Of a stretch of 64,000 bases of DNA, positions 63,920 to 64,000 are shown piece by piece. The translations under genes and the position numbers were made by a program. Each line of letters begins with the position of its first letter. The first letter of the stretch is position 1. The DNA comes from Betaproteobacteria bacterium (GTDB lineage Bacteria; Pseudomonadota; Gammaproteobacteria; Burkholderiales; SG8-39). The stretch lies in contig JAJDOG010000024.1 of assembly GCA_022340285.1 (NCBI GenBank), positions 124,001-188,000 on the forward strand, read 5' to 3'. The notes beneath the pieces were generated by a model that was not told the origin of the DNA, made no database searches, and was given only the letters and a program-made list of their open reading frames with translations.

Positions 63920-63995
63920 TGGTGGCGAGTCAGGGATTTGAACCCCGGACCAACGGATTATGATTCCGCTGCTCTAACCGCTGAGCTAACTCGCC
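63920..63995 (-). tRNA. tRNA with CAU anticodon (Met, or Ile2)
   Basis: This 76-nt cloverleaf has acceptor stem GGCGAGT/ACTCGCC, encoded CCA, D arm GCTC-AGCGGTTA-GAGC, anticodon loop ATCATAA (CAU) and TTC-AAAT T loop. The CAU anticodon reads Met, or Ile when C34 becomes lysidine. The D loop without the extra U and the TTGGTC variable region resemble tRNA-Ile2 more than elongator tRNA-Met. A standard finder would label it Met. Confidence 0.9.
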
Positions 63996-64000
63996 ACGCG

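Overview
The window is GC-rich DNA from a proteobacterium, most likely a betaproteobacterium. The evidence is gene content and order: rplM-rpsI, argC, a DUF6776-like membrane protein, a bactofilin and erpA next to anmK, an M23 peptidase and tyrS; trpE-trpG-trpD-trpC beside gph-rpe; coq7; a Gram-negative porin; and a Bug-type tripartite tricarboxylate transporter. Most genes are chromosomal housekeeping or transport genes. No phage, insertion sequence, plasmid function or CRISPR array was seen. The genus cannot be named from the sequence.

Layout. 1-4.8 kb: a secretion or pilus-like cluster (outer-membrane barrel protein, PapD-like chaperone, three small secreted beta-rich proteins) with a near-consensus sigma-54 promoter. 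5.3-12.9 kb: hpaH-like hydratase, a P2A-type cation ATPase, a LysE exporter, mnmC and a TrpB2-type PLP enzyme, all on the + strand. 12.9-17.5 kb: a complete branched-chain/aromatic acid ABC transporter (livFGMHK order on the - strand). 17.9-24.8 kb: a TctABC transporter with a cupin gene and, divergently, an AtuA-family pair. 24.8-27.1 kb: cytochrome c, a degenerate transglycosylase-like protein and an unknown protein. 27.3-35.2 kb: a nine-gene V/A-type ATPase operon. 35.4-38 kb: an NMT1/THI5-type ABC transporter. 38-45.6 kb: the tyrS to rplM housekeeping block. 45.7-50.4 kb: a probable small RNA, OsmC, a FadL-type channel, coq7 and a porin. 50.6-57.5 kb: the trp operon with a leader peptide, a 2OG oxygenase-like gene, gph, rpe and apaG. 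57.5-64 kb: an epimerase, a luciferase-like oxidoreductase, a diiron oxygenase, mltA, dsbC, a UbiH-family gene and a CAU tRNA.

Regulation gives the most interesting signals. Two near-perfect FNR/Anr boxes lie upstream of the V-type ATPase operon and the cytochrome c gene. A weaker one, with a correctly spaced -10, lies upstream of the P-type ATPase. Together these suggest a low-oxygen ion-transport programme. The trp operon carries an unannotated 22-residue leader peptide with three Trp codons and a long complementary RNA pair. Between rplM and osmC there is a promoter, a CU-rich anti-Shine-Dalgarno hairpin and a terminator, which together define a small RNA of about 103 nt. Two dispersed intergenic repeat families are present in several copies.
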